A DNA stretch of 64,000 bases. Origin: Borrelia hispanica CRI. Lineage in GTDB: Bacteria; Spirochaetota; Spirochaetia; Borreliales; Borreliaceae. The DNA lies in the NCBI RefSeq assembly GCF_000500065.1, contig NZ_AYOU01000163.1, positions 245,928 to 309,927 on the forward strand, given 5' to 3'. Within the stretch, counting starts at the first letter, position 1. Each line of letters starts with the position of its first letter. The notes beneath the pieces are model-generated. The model saw nothing but the letters and a program-made list of their open reading frames with translations. It was not told where the DNA came from and did no database searches. Positions 9,578 through 19,182 of this stretch are shown piece after piece. The translations under genes were made by a program, and so were the position numbers.

Positions 9578-10244
9578 ATTCTCTGTTTAGTTTGTTTTTA
9601 ATCATAAGTGTTATAAATTCTTTTGTTTTATTAGTTAATTTTGCATTTAAAGTTGTGTTCATATTTGTTTGAGTTGTGTTTTCTAAGTATTTAAAACTTT
9701 CTGTATTAATGTACTGATTTTTATTATTGGAACATTTAATGCAGTTAAAACCATGAATGTGTGTATCGTAATAATAATTTTCTTTTATTTGCTTATTACA
9801 TTTAAAACATGAGTTTGATAAGTATAAAAGTCCTTTGATTATTAAAAATCTTATTTTATATTGCAAGTCAATTAATTGTGCTTTTCCTAAGCTTGAATTA
9901 TTTAGCATTTCTGTAGCTTCGTTAAATAGTTTGAAACATTCTCCTTCATCAAAACTTAAATTAATAAGCTTGATCCATAGTTTAATAATTGTTAGTTTTT
10001 CATATGTTAAGTCTTGAATGATAAATTCTTCATCATTAACTTCTATTATTTTGCATAAGTTGTTTTCTCTTACTATTTCAAAATTGGCTTTTACTAAGTT
10101 ATTGATATTTAATTTAAACTTTTCTATGGTGTAATCATGAATTATTGTATGAATGATTCCTTTTGAATGAAATAGGTTTAATAATGAATAATTTTTTTTA
10201 TGATATAGATTTGTTATTATAGCATTGATTTTGTTAAACAGCAT
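9558..10244 (-). CDS. Divergent RecO-like DNA repair protein (putative)
   Basis: A 228-residue protein with features of RecO. The N-terminus (INAIITNLYHKKNYSLLNLF, then KGIIHTII) fits the OB-fold start of RecO. A helical middle is followed by a four-cysteine zinc-finger-like pair, CFKC near residue 142 and CIKC near 165, at the position of the RecO zinc motif, and then by a short helical tail. RecO anneals SSB-coated DNA and loads RecA with RecR. Its 3' end overlaps recJ, another RecF-pathway enzyme, by 20 bases, which supports the assignment. Sequence similarity is weak by eye, so this is inference from motif, length and context. The ATG at 10244 lacks a strong Shine-Dalgarno. Confidence 0.6.
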   Translation of the reverse strand: MLFNKINAIITNLYHKKNYSLLNLFHSKGIIHTIIHDYTIEKFKLNINNLVKANFEIVRENNLCKIIEVNDEEFIIQDLTYEKLTIIKLWIKLINLSFDEGECFKLFNEATEMLNNSSLGKAQLIDLQYKIRFLIIKGLLYLSNSCFKCNKQIKENYYYDTHIHGFNCIKCSNNKNQYINTESFKYLENTTQTNMNTTLNAKLTNKTKEFITLMIKNKLNREFEQILL

Positions 10245-10267
10245 TATACATTATTGTATAATAAAAA

Positions 10268-10287
10268 AATTCATTATTAAATGAATT
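10268..10287. promoter_or_regulatory. Inverted repeat between the divergent recO-like and lon starts
   Basis: Eight-base arms (10268-10275 and 10280-10287) flank a 4-base centre, perfectly complementary. The element lies in the short divergent region and its right arm touches the candidate -35 of lon (10286-10291), so it could be an operator. It is AT-rich, so chance is possible. Confidence 0.35.
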
Positions 10288-10314
10288 CTCATAAAAATTT
10301 TCTTTTGTTATAAT
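10286..10314 (+). promoter_or_regulatory. Candidate lon promoter
   Basis: A perfect -10 TATAAT at 10309-10314 has a weaker -35-like TTCTCA at 10286-10291, spacing 17. The -10 overlaps the first possible ATG (10313), which argues that translation of lon begins at the next in-frame ATG, 10340. Confidence 0.5.
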
Positions 10315-10339
10315 GAAATCTAGGGAGATTGAATACTTT

Positions 10340-12763
10340 ATGGAAGAAATAAAAGATACTGTTGCTAAGGAAAAGAAGCGTTCAAAGAACTCTGGAGGCA
10401 TTTTGCCACATTTTGATAAACCTGTAAGAGTACCTTTAATTGCTGTGCCATCACATCCTGTATTTCCAAGTATGTTTATTCCAATTGTTATAGTTTCTGA
10501 TATTGATATGAAGGCTGTTGATTATGTTATTAAAGGTAATGGAATTATTTCTTTATTTGTTTTGCGTGATAAATTTTTAGAAAAATCAGGAAATAGTAAG
10601 GATGGTAAATTAACGATTAATTATCAAAAGGATATTTATTCTGTTGGTGTTACCGCTAAAATTGTAAAAAAAATTAATCTTCCTGATGGTGGATATAATA
10701 TTTTTGTTTCCACTATTGATAGAGTTAAATTTGTTAAAGTTGTTCTTAATGAAGATTTTCCAATAATTGAAGTTGATTATTTAAAACAAATTCCAATTAA
10801 AAAGTATGATGTTAATTTAAAAGCAATTTATAGCAGTATTTTACTTAGAACTAAAGAAATATTCTCACATAGGAAAATGCCCGAATTTCAGTTAAATATG
10901 GTGAATATTGAAGATAAGGGTAGATTGTGTGATGTTGTTGCAGGAATGATAGCATCTTCAAAGGAATCTCATCAAGAGGTACTTGAAACATTAAGTGTTA
11001 AGGATAGGCTTAAAAAGGTTTTAGAATTGCTTTATGAAGAATTAAACTTGATTGAGATTCAAAATAAAATTGCTAAAGGTATTCAAGAAAAATTAGAAAA
11101 ACAACAAAAAGAGTTCTTTTTAAAGGAACAACTTAAAGCTATTAAGACTGAACTTGGTGTTGGAGATGAGAAGAATAGTGAATTTTTAAAAATGAAATCT
11201 AAAATAGATGCTTTAGCTTTAAAAGGAGAGGCTTTAGATGCGGTTGGAAGGGAGCTTGAGAAGTTTTCATTTCTTGAGAGACATTCGTCTGAGTATATTG
11301 TGGTTAGGAATTATCTTGAACTTATTACAAATCTTCCTTGGGGAGATACTAAAGTTGATTTTGACAAATTTAATTTACAAAGAGCAGAAAAAATTTTAGA
11401 TAAAACTCATTATGGTATGAGAGAGGTTAAAGATAGAATTATTGAATATATTTCTGTCCTTAAGTTAAGAAAATCTCAAAAAGGGGCTATTATGCTTTTA
11501 GTTGGTCCACCTGGAGTTGGTAAAACTTCAATAGGAGCAGCTATTGCTGAAGTTCTTAAGACGAAGTTTTTTAGATTTTCTGTAGGTGGTATAAGAGATG
11601 AATCAGAAATTAAAGGACATAGAAGAACTTATGTAGGAGCATTGCCTGGAAAAATTATTCAAGGACTCAGAATTACAAAAACAAATTCGCCTGTTTTTTT
11701 AATAGATGAAATTGATAAAGTGTCGTCGTCTCATTATGGAGATCCGTTCTCAGTTCTTCTTGAAGTTTTAGATCCCGAACAAAATGTTAATTTTAGAGAT
11801 CATTATCTTGATTTGCCTTTTGATATTTCTAATGTATTTTTTATTTTAACAGCCAATTCTCTTGAGACAATACCTACACCTTTATTAAATAGGATGGAGG
11901 TAATTCAACTCTCAGGATATGTTGATGATGAGAAAATAGAGATAGCAAGAAAATATTTAATACCAAAGGTCTTAAAGGAAAATGGTGTTGATAAAGATTC
12001 CTTGAAGTTTCAAAGTTCATCTCTTGTTCAGATAGCTAGGGAATATGCTAGGGATAATGGACTTAGAAATTTTGAGAAATATTTAAAACAAATTGTTAGA
12101 AAAATTGCAAGAAAGCTTGTTGAAGATAAATCTGTAAAAGCATATCAGATTTCAAAGGAAAATTTGGAAGAGTATATTGGCATTCCTGTATTTAGAAAAG
12201 AAAAATTTTTGGATAAAGTTATGTCTCCAGGTATGGTGATGGGTCTTGCATGGACCAATTATGGTGGTTCGACTTTGATTATTGAGACTGTAAAAACCGA
12301 ATCCAAATCCCCTGGTATTAAGTTGACAGGTAGGCTTGGAGATGTTATGAAAGAATCTGCAAATATTGCATTTACTTATGTCAATAGTATTAGTAATGAA
12401 CTTAAATTGCATAAGTCCTTTTTTGAAAAATACATGATACATTTGCATATTCCAGAAGGTGCTACTCCAAAAGATGGGCCTTCTGCTGGAATTACTATTG
12501 CTAGTGCTTTTATATCTCTGGCTCTTAATAAAACTGTAAGACCCAATTTGGCTATGACAGGAGAGTTATCATTAACAGGTAATGTAATGGCTATTGGTGG
12601 ATTGAAAGCCAAAATAATTGCTGCTAAGAGGAATGGTGTTGAGCACATTATTATTCCTAAAGCAAATAAAGTAGATCTTGATGATATTCCTATTAATATT
12701 AAAAATGGTATAAATTTTCATCTTGTAGATAGTATGAAAGAAGTAATTAAATTGTTATTTTAA
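10340..12763 (+). CDS. lon: ATP-dependent protease Lon (Lon-1)
   Basis: A 807-residue protein from ATG 10340; an in-frame ATG at 10313 would add nine residues but overlaps a TATAAT box. AGGGAG lies 12 bases upstream of 10340. The domains are in family order: an N-terminal substrate-binding region beginning RVPLIAVPSHPVFP, a coiled segment, an AAA+ module with Walker A GPPGVGKTS and Walker B VFLIDEIDK, and a C-terminal Ser-Lys protease domain. The catalytic dyad is Ser715 in PKDGPSAG and Lys758 in GGLKAKI, with the same 43-residue spacing as E. coli S679/K722. Lon degrades misfolded and regulatory proteins in the cytoplasm. Corresponds to BB0253. Confidence 0.95.
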   Translation: MEEIKDTVAKEKKRSKNSGGILPHFDKPVRVPLIAVPSHPVFPSMFIPIVIVSDIDMKAVDYVIKGNGIISLFVLRDKFLEKSGNSKDGKLTINYQKDIYSVGVTAKIVKKINLPDGGYNIFVSTIDRVKFVKVVLNEDFPIIEVDYLKQIPIKKYDVNLKAIYSSILLRTKEIFSHRKMPEFQLNMVNIEDKGRLCDVVAGMIASSKESHQEVLETLSVKDRLKKVLELLYEELNLIEIQNKIAKGIQEKLEKQQKEFFLKEQLKAIKTELGVGDEKNSEFLKMKSKIDALALKGEALDAVGRELEKFSFLERHSSEYIVVRNYLELITNLPWGDTKVDFDKFNLQRAEKILDKTHYGMREVKDRIIEYISVLKLRKSQKGAIMLLVGPPGVGKTSIGAAIAEVLKTKFFRFSVGGIRDESEIKGHRRTYVGALPGKIIQGLRITKTNSPVFLIDEIDKVSSSHYGDPFSVLLEVLDPEQNVNFRDHYLDLPFDISNVFFILTANSLETIPTPLLNRMEVIQLSGYVDDEKIEIARKYLIPKVLKENGVDKDSLKFQSSSLVQIAREYARDNGLRNFEKYLKQIVRKIARKLVEDKSVKAYQISKENLEEYIGIPVFRKEKFLDKVMSPGMVMGLAWTNYGGSTLIIETVKTESKSPGIKLTGRLGDVMKESANIAFTYVNSISNELKLHKSFFEKYMIHLHIPEGATPKDGPSAGITIASAFISLALNKTVRPNLAMTGELSLTGNVMAIGGLKAKIIAAKRNGVEHIIIPKANKVDLDDIPINIKNGINFHLVDSMKEVIKLLF

Positions 12764-12826
12764 TTTTATAAAGTTTTAAGTTTAATTTTGTGTTTTGATA
12801 TTTTTGGGATATATTATTTATAATCT

Positions 12827-15094
12827 TTACACTTTTGTTGTACTTATTGTTTTAACAGTTGGTTTAAATATATAAATTAATAATGGAAGTAGCGTTAATG
12901 ATGCAATAGATGTTGTTAACATAGTAAAAGCTATTATTGCTCCAAGTGTTGCAATTATTTTATAAGTTGAAAATATGAGTGTTAAAAATCCTATTCCTAC
13001 TGATATTGAGTTTGCAAATATTCCATTAAATACGTTAGGTATTGATTCAAGTAAAGCATTTTTATAGTCTTTAGTTATTTGATAGTTTAATATAAATGCA
13101 TTAAAGAAGTGAATAGAATAATCTACACCTATGCCCATACTAACAGAGGCAATTGTTGCTGTTGCAGGATTTAGTGTTATTCCAAAAAGTTTCATTACTG
13201 CAAAATTTAAAAATACCGACCATGCTACTGGAATTGCAATGATAATCCCAGTTTTTATGGATTTAAAGAATATTATGAGCAATATTGCTATTGCACTAAG
13301 TGTTGTAATAATATTTGTGATTTGTTCTTTTACCATAGTTTGTGATATGGGTATTTTGTCATAAGCTCCTGAAAAGTGGTATTCATGTCCTGGCATATAT
13401 TTGTCAATCACATTGCTTGCATAGTCTGCAAATTGTTTAATTTCTTCAGTTGAATTTTGATCAGTTCTTATAATGATTGATATTTGCGACCAATCATTAT
13501 TGATATACATATTAGTCATATTTTTAATGGAATTGCTTCTGCTAATTAATAGTATTAACTTGTTTAATACAGCTTGATTTTCAGGTAATCTGTATTCTTT
13601 GGGATTTTCTTTTTTAAATTTAAAATTCATAAGTCTTATAATGCCATTTATTGAATTAGATTGTGTTTTATAACTGAATTTATCAATATTATCTGTGATT
13701 AAATCCAGATTTTTCATTTTTTGTTCATTCTTAAATTCACCTGGGGTGCCATTAATTTCAATTTTAATTACTGATGTTCCTCCTATTTCTTTTTGCATGA
13801 AGTTAAGTGTTTGTTTGACACTTGTATTTTCTTTAAAATAATCTTTTTCATCGAAATTAATTTCTATTTTAAAAAGTCCTATAATTGAGCTTAATAAAAT
13901 TATTACGGTTACAATGAATGAAATGTATTTGTTATTTAGTATCCATTTTGTAATTATTTGGTTTATTAGCGAAAGTTTTTCAAGAAAAGTATGCGTATTT
14001 TTTTTGTTATTATGTTTAAATGGTGTTTTAACTAGTATTCCAGGTAGTACTAATAAAGACATAAACATTGCAATGATGACACCTAGTGACATAAAAATTC
14101 CCATTGTTCTATATGCTTGAATAGACGAACTGATTAGAGATAAAAAGCCAAAGGCTGTTGTGAGAGAAGTTAAAATTATTGGTGTTTTTAGTGTTTGAAT
14201 TGTAGTTATGATGGCTGTTTCGGTTAAGGGTTTATTTTTATTAATTTGTTTTAATACTCCATTTATTATATGTACAGCATTAGCACATCCAATTGAAATC
14301 AGTAGGACTATCATTGTTGTTTCTGGAACAGTAATTGGAGACATAAAAAGGCTTTTAATTCCAAAAGTCCAAATTAAAGCACATATTGCAATGAGTACGG
14401 GAATTATGGCTCCTAGTATATTTTTTACAATAAAATAGAGTGATACAATGACTACGATTGCAGCAAATGGTCCTAACAATTTGAAGTCATCAGCCATATA
14501 ATTGAGTATTTTTTCTCTTACTACAAGATCTCCTGTTAAGTAAAGTTTTAGAGTATCAGTTTCATGTCTTTTAATTGTGGCTTCCATTGCTTCAAGTTCA
14601 TTTTTTAAGCTTCGGCTAAAATTTGTCTTAGTATCTGTTGTTGATATTATTATAAAGTATATTAAAGTTTCATCATCATTTAGAAATAGCTTTTTAATAA
14701 ATGGTGTTGCATTAATTTTGTTTTTTATATTGATTATATCTTCATCTGTATATACATCTTTTTTTAATTGTGGGAAGTAAGTAAATATGCTCGTAACGGA
14801 GTTGGGTGTTACTTTTAAGATATTGACTATATCATTTGCTACTTCATTAATTTTTCTAAAAGTTTCTTTATTGAAAATATTTTTTTTGTCTTTAAACATT
14901 ACTATTGTTGATAATAGAGAACTACTTTTGTCTATATCTAGAGTTTGTTCAATTTGTGCATTTTTTGGTATGAGTTTTAATATGTTGGAGTCAAATTTTA
15001 TATCTTTTAAGAAAAATCCTAAAACAATTGTTATTAGTGTGAATGTTATTAATATGAAAACTTTATGTTTAATACTTAGAGTCGCTAGATCCAT
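12827..15094 (-). CDS. RND/MMPL-family exporter-like membrane protein
   Basis: A 755-residue polytopic protein with the duplicated RND layout. One N-terminal span is followed by a large periplasmic loop (about 35-200), five spans, a second start span near residue 390, another periplasmic loop, and five more spans to the C-terminus. The loops and spans fit the hydrophobe/amphiphile efflux, or MMPL, family, which moves lipids or hydrophobic molecules using proton motive force. GVDYSIHF near residue 655 and IGCANAVHIING near 270 are the paired transmembrane motifs. No membrane-fusion or outer-membrane partner is adjacent. It begins 10 bases after leuS and is probably co-transcribed. Substrate unknown. 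Corresponds to BB0252. Confidence 0.85.
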   Translation of the reverse strand: MDLATLSIKHKVFILITFTLITIVLGFFLKDIKFDSNILKLIPKNAQIEQTLDIDKSSSLLSTIVMFKDKKNIFNKETFRKINEVANDIVNILKVTPNSVTSIFTYFPQLKKDVYTDEDIINIKNKINATPFIKKLFLNDDETLIYFIIISTTDTKTNFSRSLKNELEAMEATIKRHETDTLKLYLTGDLVVREKILNYMADDFKLLGPFAAIVVIVSLYFIVKNILGAIIPVLIAICALIWTFGIKSLFMSPITVPETTMIVLLISIGCANAVHIINGVLKQINKNKPLTETAIITTIQTLKTPIILTSLTTAFGFLSLISSSIQAYRTMGIFMSLGVIIAMFMSLLVLPGILVKTPFKHNNKKNTHTFLEKLSLINQIITKWILNNKYISFIVTVIILLSSIIGLFKIEINFDEKDYFKENTSVKQTLNFMQKEIGGTSVIKIEINGTPGEFKNEQKMKNLDLITDNIDKFSYKTQSNSINGIIRLMNFKFKKENPKEYRLPENQAVLNKLILLISRSNSIKNMTNMYINNDWSQISIIIRTDQNSTEEIKQFADYASNVIDKYMPGHEYHFSGAYDKIPISQTMVKEQITNIITTLSAIAILLIIFFKSIKTGIIIAIPVAWSVFLNFAVMKLFGITLNPATATIASVSMGIGVDYSIHFFNAFILNYQITKDYKNALLESIPNVFNGIFANSISVGIGFLTLIFSTYKIIATLGAIIAFTMLTTSIASLTLLPLLIYIFKPTVKTISTTKV

Positions 15095-15104
15095 TTTTGC
15101 CTCG

Positions 15105-17633
15105 TTATTTTGCTACTATATTTACAAGTTTGTCTTTAACCGTAATGATTTTTATTATTTGTTTATTGTGTATATTTTGTATAATTTTTTGATTATTAAG
15201 AGCAATTTTTTCAAGAGTGTCCTCATCAGTGTCTTTTTTTATCATAATCTTGTCTTTTATTTTACCATTAACCTGTAGTACAACTTCTCTTGTATCATCA
15301 ATAATTGAATTTAAATCGTATTTTGGCCATTTTGCATTTTTAAATATACTGGATTGTTCGCCCATAAATTCCCATAATTCTTCTCCTAAATGTGGTGCAA
15401 ATGGTGATAAGATAATGATTATAGGTTTAAATATTTGTAAATAATTCTTTTCATGTTTTAGAAGTTCATTTATGAATATCATTAATGTTGAAATTGCGGT
15501 ATTAAAATTTAAAGTTTCTATATCTTCTGTGACTTTTTTTATTGTTTTATGCAGTTCAGATATTATTTCTTTTGGAGGTGTTTCGTTAGTAAGTTCTTTG
15601 TTCTTGATAAGCCATATTTTGTTTAAAAATCTAAAAATTCCAATGAGTCCTTGTGTATTCCATGGTTTTGAATCGGTTAAAGGTCCCATAAACATTTCAT
15701 ATATTCTCATTGAATCTGCACCGTATTCTTTAATGATGTCATCTGGATTTATTATGTTTTTAAGTGATTTGGACATTTTTGCTATTATTTGTTTTAATTC
15801 TTTATTATTTTTTTTTGAAAAGAATTTATTGTCTTTTTTTTCTACTTCATCATTGGGAATTAAAATACCATTTTCGTCTTGATATGCAAATGATGTTATC
15901 ATTCCTTGATTTATAAGTTTTCTAAAAGGTTCTTTTGTATTAACATATCCTAAATCATAAAGAACTTTATGCCAAAATCTTGCGTATAATAAGTGTAGTA
16001 CTGAATGTTCAGCACCTCCAATATAAAGATCAACTGGCATCCAATAATTAATTTTTTCTTTATTTGCAAATTCTTTTTCGTTATGAGGATCAAGGTATCG
16101 TATATAGTACCAACATGAGCCTGCCCATTGGGGCATTGTGTTTGTTTCTCTTTTATATATTTTGCCGTTACGTTTAACATTTACCCAGTCTTTAATTTTT
16201 GAGAGAGGCGATTCTCCTGTGCCAGATGGTTTGTAATTTTCTATATCTGGAAGTGTTAATGGTAATTCATCATCGTTTAATGGTATTTCATTTAGGTTGT
16301 CGTCAAACAAAATAGGAATAGGTTCTCCCCAGTATCGCTGTCTTGAGAAAATCCAATCTCTAAGTTTATAATTAATTTTTTCTTGGCCCATTTTATTTTC
16401 TATAAGCCATTTTATTACTTTTGTTTTTACTTCGATAGTTGTGAGATTGTTAAATTCCATAGGTGTATTAATTGAAATACCATTTTCGGTAAGTGGTTTT
16501 ATTAATACTTCATTAGTGCCAGTTTGAGAGACCACTTGTTTGATGGGCAAATTATATTTTTTTGCAAATTCAAAATCTCGTTCATCATGTGCAGGAACAC
16601 TCATTACAGCTCCAGTTCCATAAGTGCCAAGTATATAACTTCCTATCCAAATTGGTATTTCTTCTTTAGTTATTGGGTTAATAGCATATGCTCCTGTAAA
16701 CATCCCTGTTTTGTCTTTTTCAAGAGAAGTCCTCTCAAGATCGCTTTTAAGGATTTCTTTGTCTTTATATTTTGATATTATAGGTTTAAGTTCATCTGTC
16801 GTAATTTTGTCTACCATAGGATGTTCTGGTGCAAGTACTAAATATGTTACTCCAAAAATTGTATCTGGTCTTGTTGTAAATACCTTTATTTTTTCTTTAC
16901 TTTCCTTTACTAAGAATTCAATTTCAACTCCTGTTGATTTTCCAATCCAATTTTTTTGCATTTCTTTGACAGATTCAGGCCAATCTACTTCTTCAAGATC
17001 TCTAATAAGTCTTTCTGCATATTTTGTGATTTTGAGTAGCCATTGTCTTAAAGGTTTTCTTTCTACTTTATGAAATCCCCGTTCTGATCTAGGTCCATCG
17101 GGTGTTTGAATTACTTCTTCGTTTGCAAGCACTGTTCCAAGATCAGGACAATACCAGACAGGTATTTCTTTTGTGTAAGCCAAGCCTTTTTTATATAATT
17201 GAAGGAAGATCCATTGTGTCCATTTATAATAATTTACATCATGAGTTTTAATTTCTCGATCCCAATCATATGCAAATCCTAATGCTTTAATTTGTTCCTT
17301 AAATTTTTCAATATTTTTTTCTGTTATTTTTTTAGGATGTTTTCCTGTTTGTATTGCATAATTTTCTGCAGGTAATCCAAAACTGTCAAACCCCATTGGA
17401 TGAAGTACATTAAATCCATTTAAAAGCTTATATCTTGTTAATATGTCAGTGGCCGTATAACCTTCAGGGTGTCCGACATGGAGTCCATTAGCTGAAGGAT
17501 AAGGAAACATGTCAAGAATATAGATTCTTTTTTCTTTAGGAACATTTGGATCTTCGTTTACTTTATATGTTTTGTGTTTATCCCAGTAATTTTGCCATTT
17601 TTTTTCTATTTTTTTAAAGTCATATTTAGACAT
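15105..17633 (-). CDS. leuS: Leucyl-tRNA synthetase
   Basis: A 842-residue class I synthetase of full length. The HIGH-type motif [17 protein letters not shown] lies near residues 42-58. The CP1 editing insert contains [12 protein letters not shown] and [20 protein letters not shown] is at about 619-623, and an anticodon-binding and C-terminal domain follow. It charges tRNA-Leu. The ATG at 17633 has GAGGA five bases upstream. A tRNA-Leu gene lies 109 bases upstream in the same direction, behind a consensus promoter, so the synthetase and one of its substrates may share a transcript. Corresponds to BB0251. Confidence 0.97.
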   Translation of the reverse strand: MSKYDFKKIEKKWQNYWDKHKTYKVNEDPNVPKEKRIYILDMFPYPSANGLHVGHPEGYTATDILTRYKLLNGFNVLHPMGFDSFGLPAENYAIQTGKHPKKITEKNIEKFKEQIKALGFAYDWDREIKTHDVNYYKWTQWIFLQLYKKGLAYTKEIPVWYCPDLGTVLANEEVIQTPDGPRSERGFHKVERKPLRQWLLKITKYAERLIRDLEEVDWPESVKEMQKNWIGKSTGVEIEFLVKESKEKIKVFTTRPDTIFGVTYLVLAPEHPMVDKITTDELKPIISKYKDKEILKSDLERTSLEKDKTGMFTGAYAINPITKEEIPIWIGSYILGTYGTGAVMSVPAHDERDFEFAKKYNLPIKQVVSQTGTNEVLIKPLTENGISINTPMEFNNLTTIEVKTKVIKWLIENKMGQEKINYKLRDWIFSRQRYWGEPIPILFDDNLNEIPLNDDELPLTLPDIENYKPSGTGESPLSKIKDWVNVKRNGKIYKRETNTMPQWAGSCWYYIRYLDPHNEKEFANKEKINYWMPVDLYIGGAEHSVLHLLYARFWHKVLYDLGYVNTKEPFRKLINQGMITSFAYQDENGILIPNDEVEKKDNKFFSKKNNKELKQIIAKMSKSLKNIINPDDIIKEYGADSMRIYEMFMGPLTDSKPWNTQGLIGIFRFLNKIWLIKNKELTNETPPKEIISELHKTIKKVTEDIETLNFNTAISTLMIFINELLKHEKNYLQIFKPIIIILSPFAPHLGEELWEFMGEQSSIFKNAKWPKYDLNSIIDDTREVVLQVNGKIKDKIMIKKDTDEDTLEKIALNNQKIIQNIHNKQIIKIITVKDKLVNIVAK

Positions 17634-17742
17634 TTATTCCTCAGTGCATAGCAACATTCTGCTAATATTAACGTAGCACATTTATGTTGTTAATTTTGTT
17701 GTTATTTTAAAACTCTGTAGCCCTTAATTTGCTCCTAATAGA
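17634..17742 (-). other. Spacer/leader between tRNA-Leu and leuS
   Basis: This is 109 bases of untranslated sequence. It can fold into an interrupted stem near 17645-17690 (arms CAACAT/ATGTTG and TGCT/AGCA), ending just before the leuS Shine-Dalgarno. No T-box consensus is visible and no U-rich terminator follows, so read-through from the tRNA gene into leuS is plausible. Confidence 0.35.
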
Positions 17743-17826
17743 TGCTGTGGACTGGACTTGAACCAGCATGGGCTTACGCCCACTAGCCCCTCAAGCTAGC
17801 GTGTATACCACTTCCACCACCACAGC
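17743..17826 (-). tRNA. tRNA-Leu (anticodon GAG)
   Basis: An 84-base class II tRNA on the minus strand. The 7-bp acceptor stem GCTGTGG/CCACAGC is followed by discriminator A. The anticodon stem CTAGC/GCTAG encloses the loop TTGAGGG, giving anticodon GAG. The long variable arm GGGC-GTAA-GCCC is typical of tRNA-Leu, and the T arm carries TTCAAGT. CCA is not encoded. It lies between the DedA-family gene and leuS, in the same direction as both. Confidence 0.96.
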
Positions 17827-17834
17827 GCATACAT

Positions 17835-17864
17835 ATTATATTTACTATTCAAAAAGTTTGTCAA
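17835..17864 (-). promoter_or_regulatory. Consensus promoter of tRNA-Leu
   Basis: On the minus strand there is TTGACA (17864-17859), an 18-base spacer and TATAAT (17840-17835). Initiation would fall within a few bases of the tRNA 5' end at 17826. The -35 lies inside the last codons of the upstream DedA-family gene. Confidence 0.8.
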
Positions 17865-18453
17865 CTTTTTTAGGTTTTTTCTTTTTTAGAATATATCTTA
17901 ATAAGATCAGTATTATTATTATGATAAATATTATTAGTAAAATAAATCTTATTTTAGGTAATATTGTGTTAAATGATTCTCCTATTTTAAAACTTAATGT
18001 GAAGTAGGTAGTAATTGATATCATTGCTGCAAAAAGGTCAATTATAAAAAAGTTACTACTATGCATGTTTCCCATTCCTGCAGATATAAATATTGCATTT
18101 CTAAATCCAAAAGGAATAAATCTGCCAAATAGTAAAGTCAAACTTCCATAGCGTTTATAGTAGTAATTTATTTTATCTAATAAGTTATTTGTTTTTGTTT
18201 TTTGCTTAAGAAATTTATTAGCTAAGAATCTACCTATATAAAATGAAATTATATCTCCAATATAAGCTCCCCAAAAAATTCCTAGAAATATTAATATTGT
18301 ATATTCGTTTTTACGACTAGCAAGTATGCCACCCATTATTACTATTGCATCTTCAGAAATTGGGATGTTAAGGCCTGCAAGAATTAGTAATCCAAAAAAT
18401 ACAATTGGTGCATAAGCAATATTTAGATCTATAAATTCTAATATTATATACAT
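17845..18453 (-). CDS. DedA family membrane protein
   Basis: A 202-residue protein with the DedA/SNARE-associated layout. It has an N-terminal hydrophobic segment, the motif ISEDAIVIMGGILA near residues 32-45, then GAYIGDIISFYIGR near 61-74 and a GRFIPFGRN-like stretch, FGRFIPFGFRN, near 108-118, with terminal spans. DedA proteins are half-transporter-like membrane proteins linked to undecaprenyl-phosphate or phospholipid flipping. They are essential in Borrelia burgdorferi, which is thought to carry only one (recalled, not checked). It starts 10 bases after the CDP-alcohol phosphotransferase gene, so lipid metabolism may be the shared theme. Corresponds to BB0250. Confidence 0.88.
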   Translation of the reverse strand: MYIILEFIDLNIAYAPIVFFGLLILAGLNIPISEDAIVIMGGILASRKNEYTILIFLGIFWGAYIGDIISFYIGRFLANKFLKQKTKTNNLLDKINYYYKRYGSLTLLFGRFIPFGFRNAIFISAGMGNMHSSNFFIIDLFAAMISITTYFTLSFKIGESFNTILPKIRFILLIIFIIIIILILLRYILKKKKPKKVDKLFE

Positions 18454-18463
18454 AAATGACTCA

Positions 18464-19168
18464 TTATTTTTGTTTTGTTTTACAAGTTAAATATATGCTT
18501 GCTAAGATGAGATATAAACAGTAAATAATTATCAATGTTTTGCCTATTGTTAAATATATATCTGGTAATTTTATGAATATTATGAGTATTACTAATAAGG
18601 AGGTTATTATTGTTATAGGAAGCGTTATATATTTTAGTTCTTTTGTTTTTGACGGATAAATGAATTTAATTGGTGCAAAACTCAATGCAATACACGATAA
18701 TGTTATTATAAGATTTGTATTTTTGTTCATTTCAAAGATTACATTGAAAATTATTAAAAAATTCCATAATGATGGAAAACCTCTAAAATAATCATCACTT
18801 GTTTTTGCATCTAATTGTGAAAATTGGTATGCTGATGCAAGTAAGATTCCAATACATATTATTATTTTATATTGCTCTTGTATAAAATTACTATAGTATA
18901 AGAATATTATGGGAATGAATGTATAGTTTATATAATCTACGATGTTGTCAAGGAGTTCTCCATTAATTGTTGGTATTACTTCTTTGATTTTTAATTTTCT
19001 TGCAAGTGTTCCATCAATTCCATCAATTAAAAGTCCCAAAATCGTAAGTTTTATCAAGAGATTATAATCTGTGTTTATTATGGCAATTATTGAGTAAAAA
19101 CCAACTATTAATCCAGAAGCCGTTAAAATATGTACTAACCAAGCCAAAATAAGATTTACTTTTATCAA
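18464..19168 (-). CDS. pcs: CDP-alcohol phosphatidyltransferase, probable phosphatidylcholine synthase
   Basis: A 234-residue membrane protein with the CDP-alcohol phosphotransferase signature D-G-x(2)-A-R-x(n)-G-x(3)-D-x(3)-D. It is seen as DGIDGTLARKLK near residues 48-59, followed by GELLDNIVDYIN. About seven spans are present. The Borrelia orthologue (BB0249) is regarded as Pcs, which condenses CDP-diacylglycerol with host-derived choline to make phosphatidylcholine, a major Borrelia lipid. The substrate cannot be read from the sequence alone. Translation starts at TTG 19168, which has AAGGAG six bases upstream. It lies 14 bases after pepF and 10 before the DedA gene. Confidence 0.85.
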   Translation of the reverse strand: MIKVNLILAWLVHILTASGLIVGFYSIIAIINTDYNLLIKLTILGLLIDGIDGTLARKLKIKEVIPTINGELLDNIVDYINYTFIPIIFLYYSNFIQEQYKIIICIGILLASAYQFSQLDAKTSDDYFRGFPSLWNFLIIFNVIFEMNKNTNLIITLSCIALSFAPIKFIYPSKTKELKYITLPITIITSLLVILIIFIKLPDIYLTIGKTLIIIYCLYLILASIYLTCKTKQK

Positions 19169-19182
19169 AGCTTACTCCTTTA

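Noticed and set aside
10313..10339. lon start at ATG 10313
   Set aside because: This ATG overlaps the perfect TATAAT box at 10309-10314 and has no ribosome site; ATG 10340 is preferred.
12152..12648. Minus-strand ORFs inside lon
   Set aside because: They lie within the conserved AAA and protease parts of lon and have no independent support.
14787..15278. A 163-codon + strand ORF across the leuS/exporter border
   Set aside because: It is antisense to two well-supported genes and its product has no recognisable features; likely a by-product of AT-rich DNA.
17634..17742. A T-box leader upstream of leuS
   Set aside because: No T-box sequence, specifier loop or terminator/antiterminator pair is visible; the spacer is short and follows a tRNA gene.
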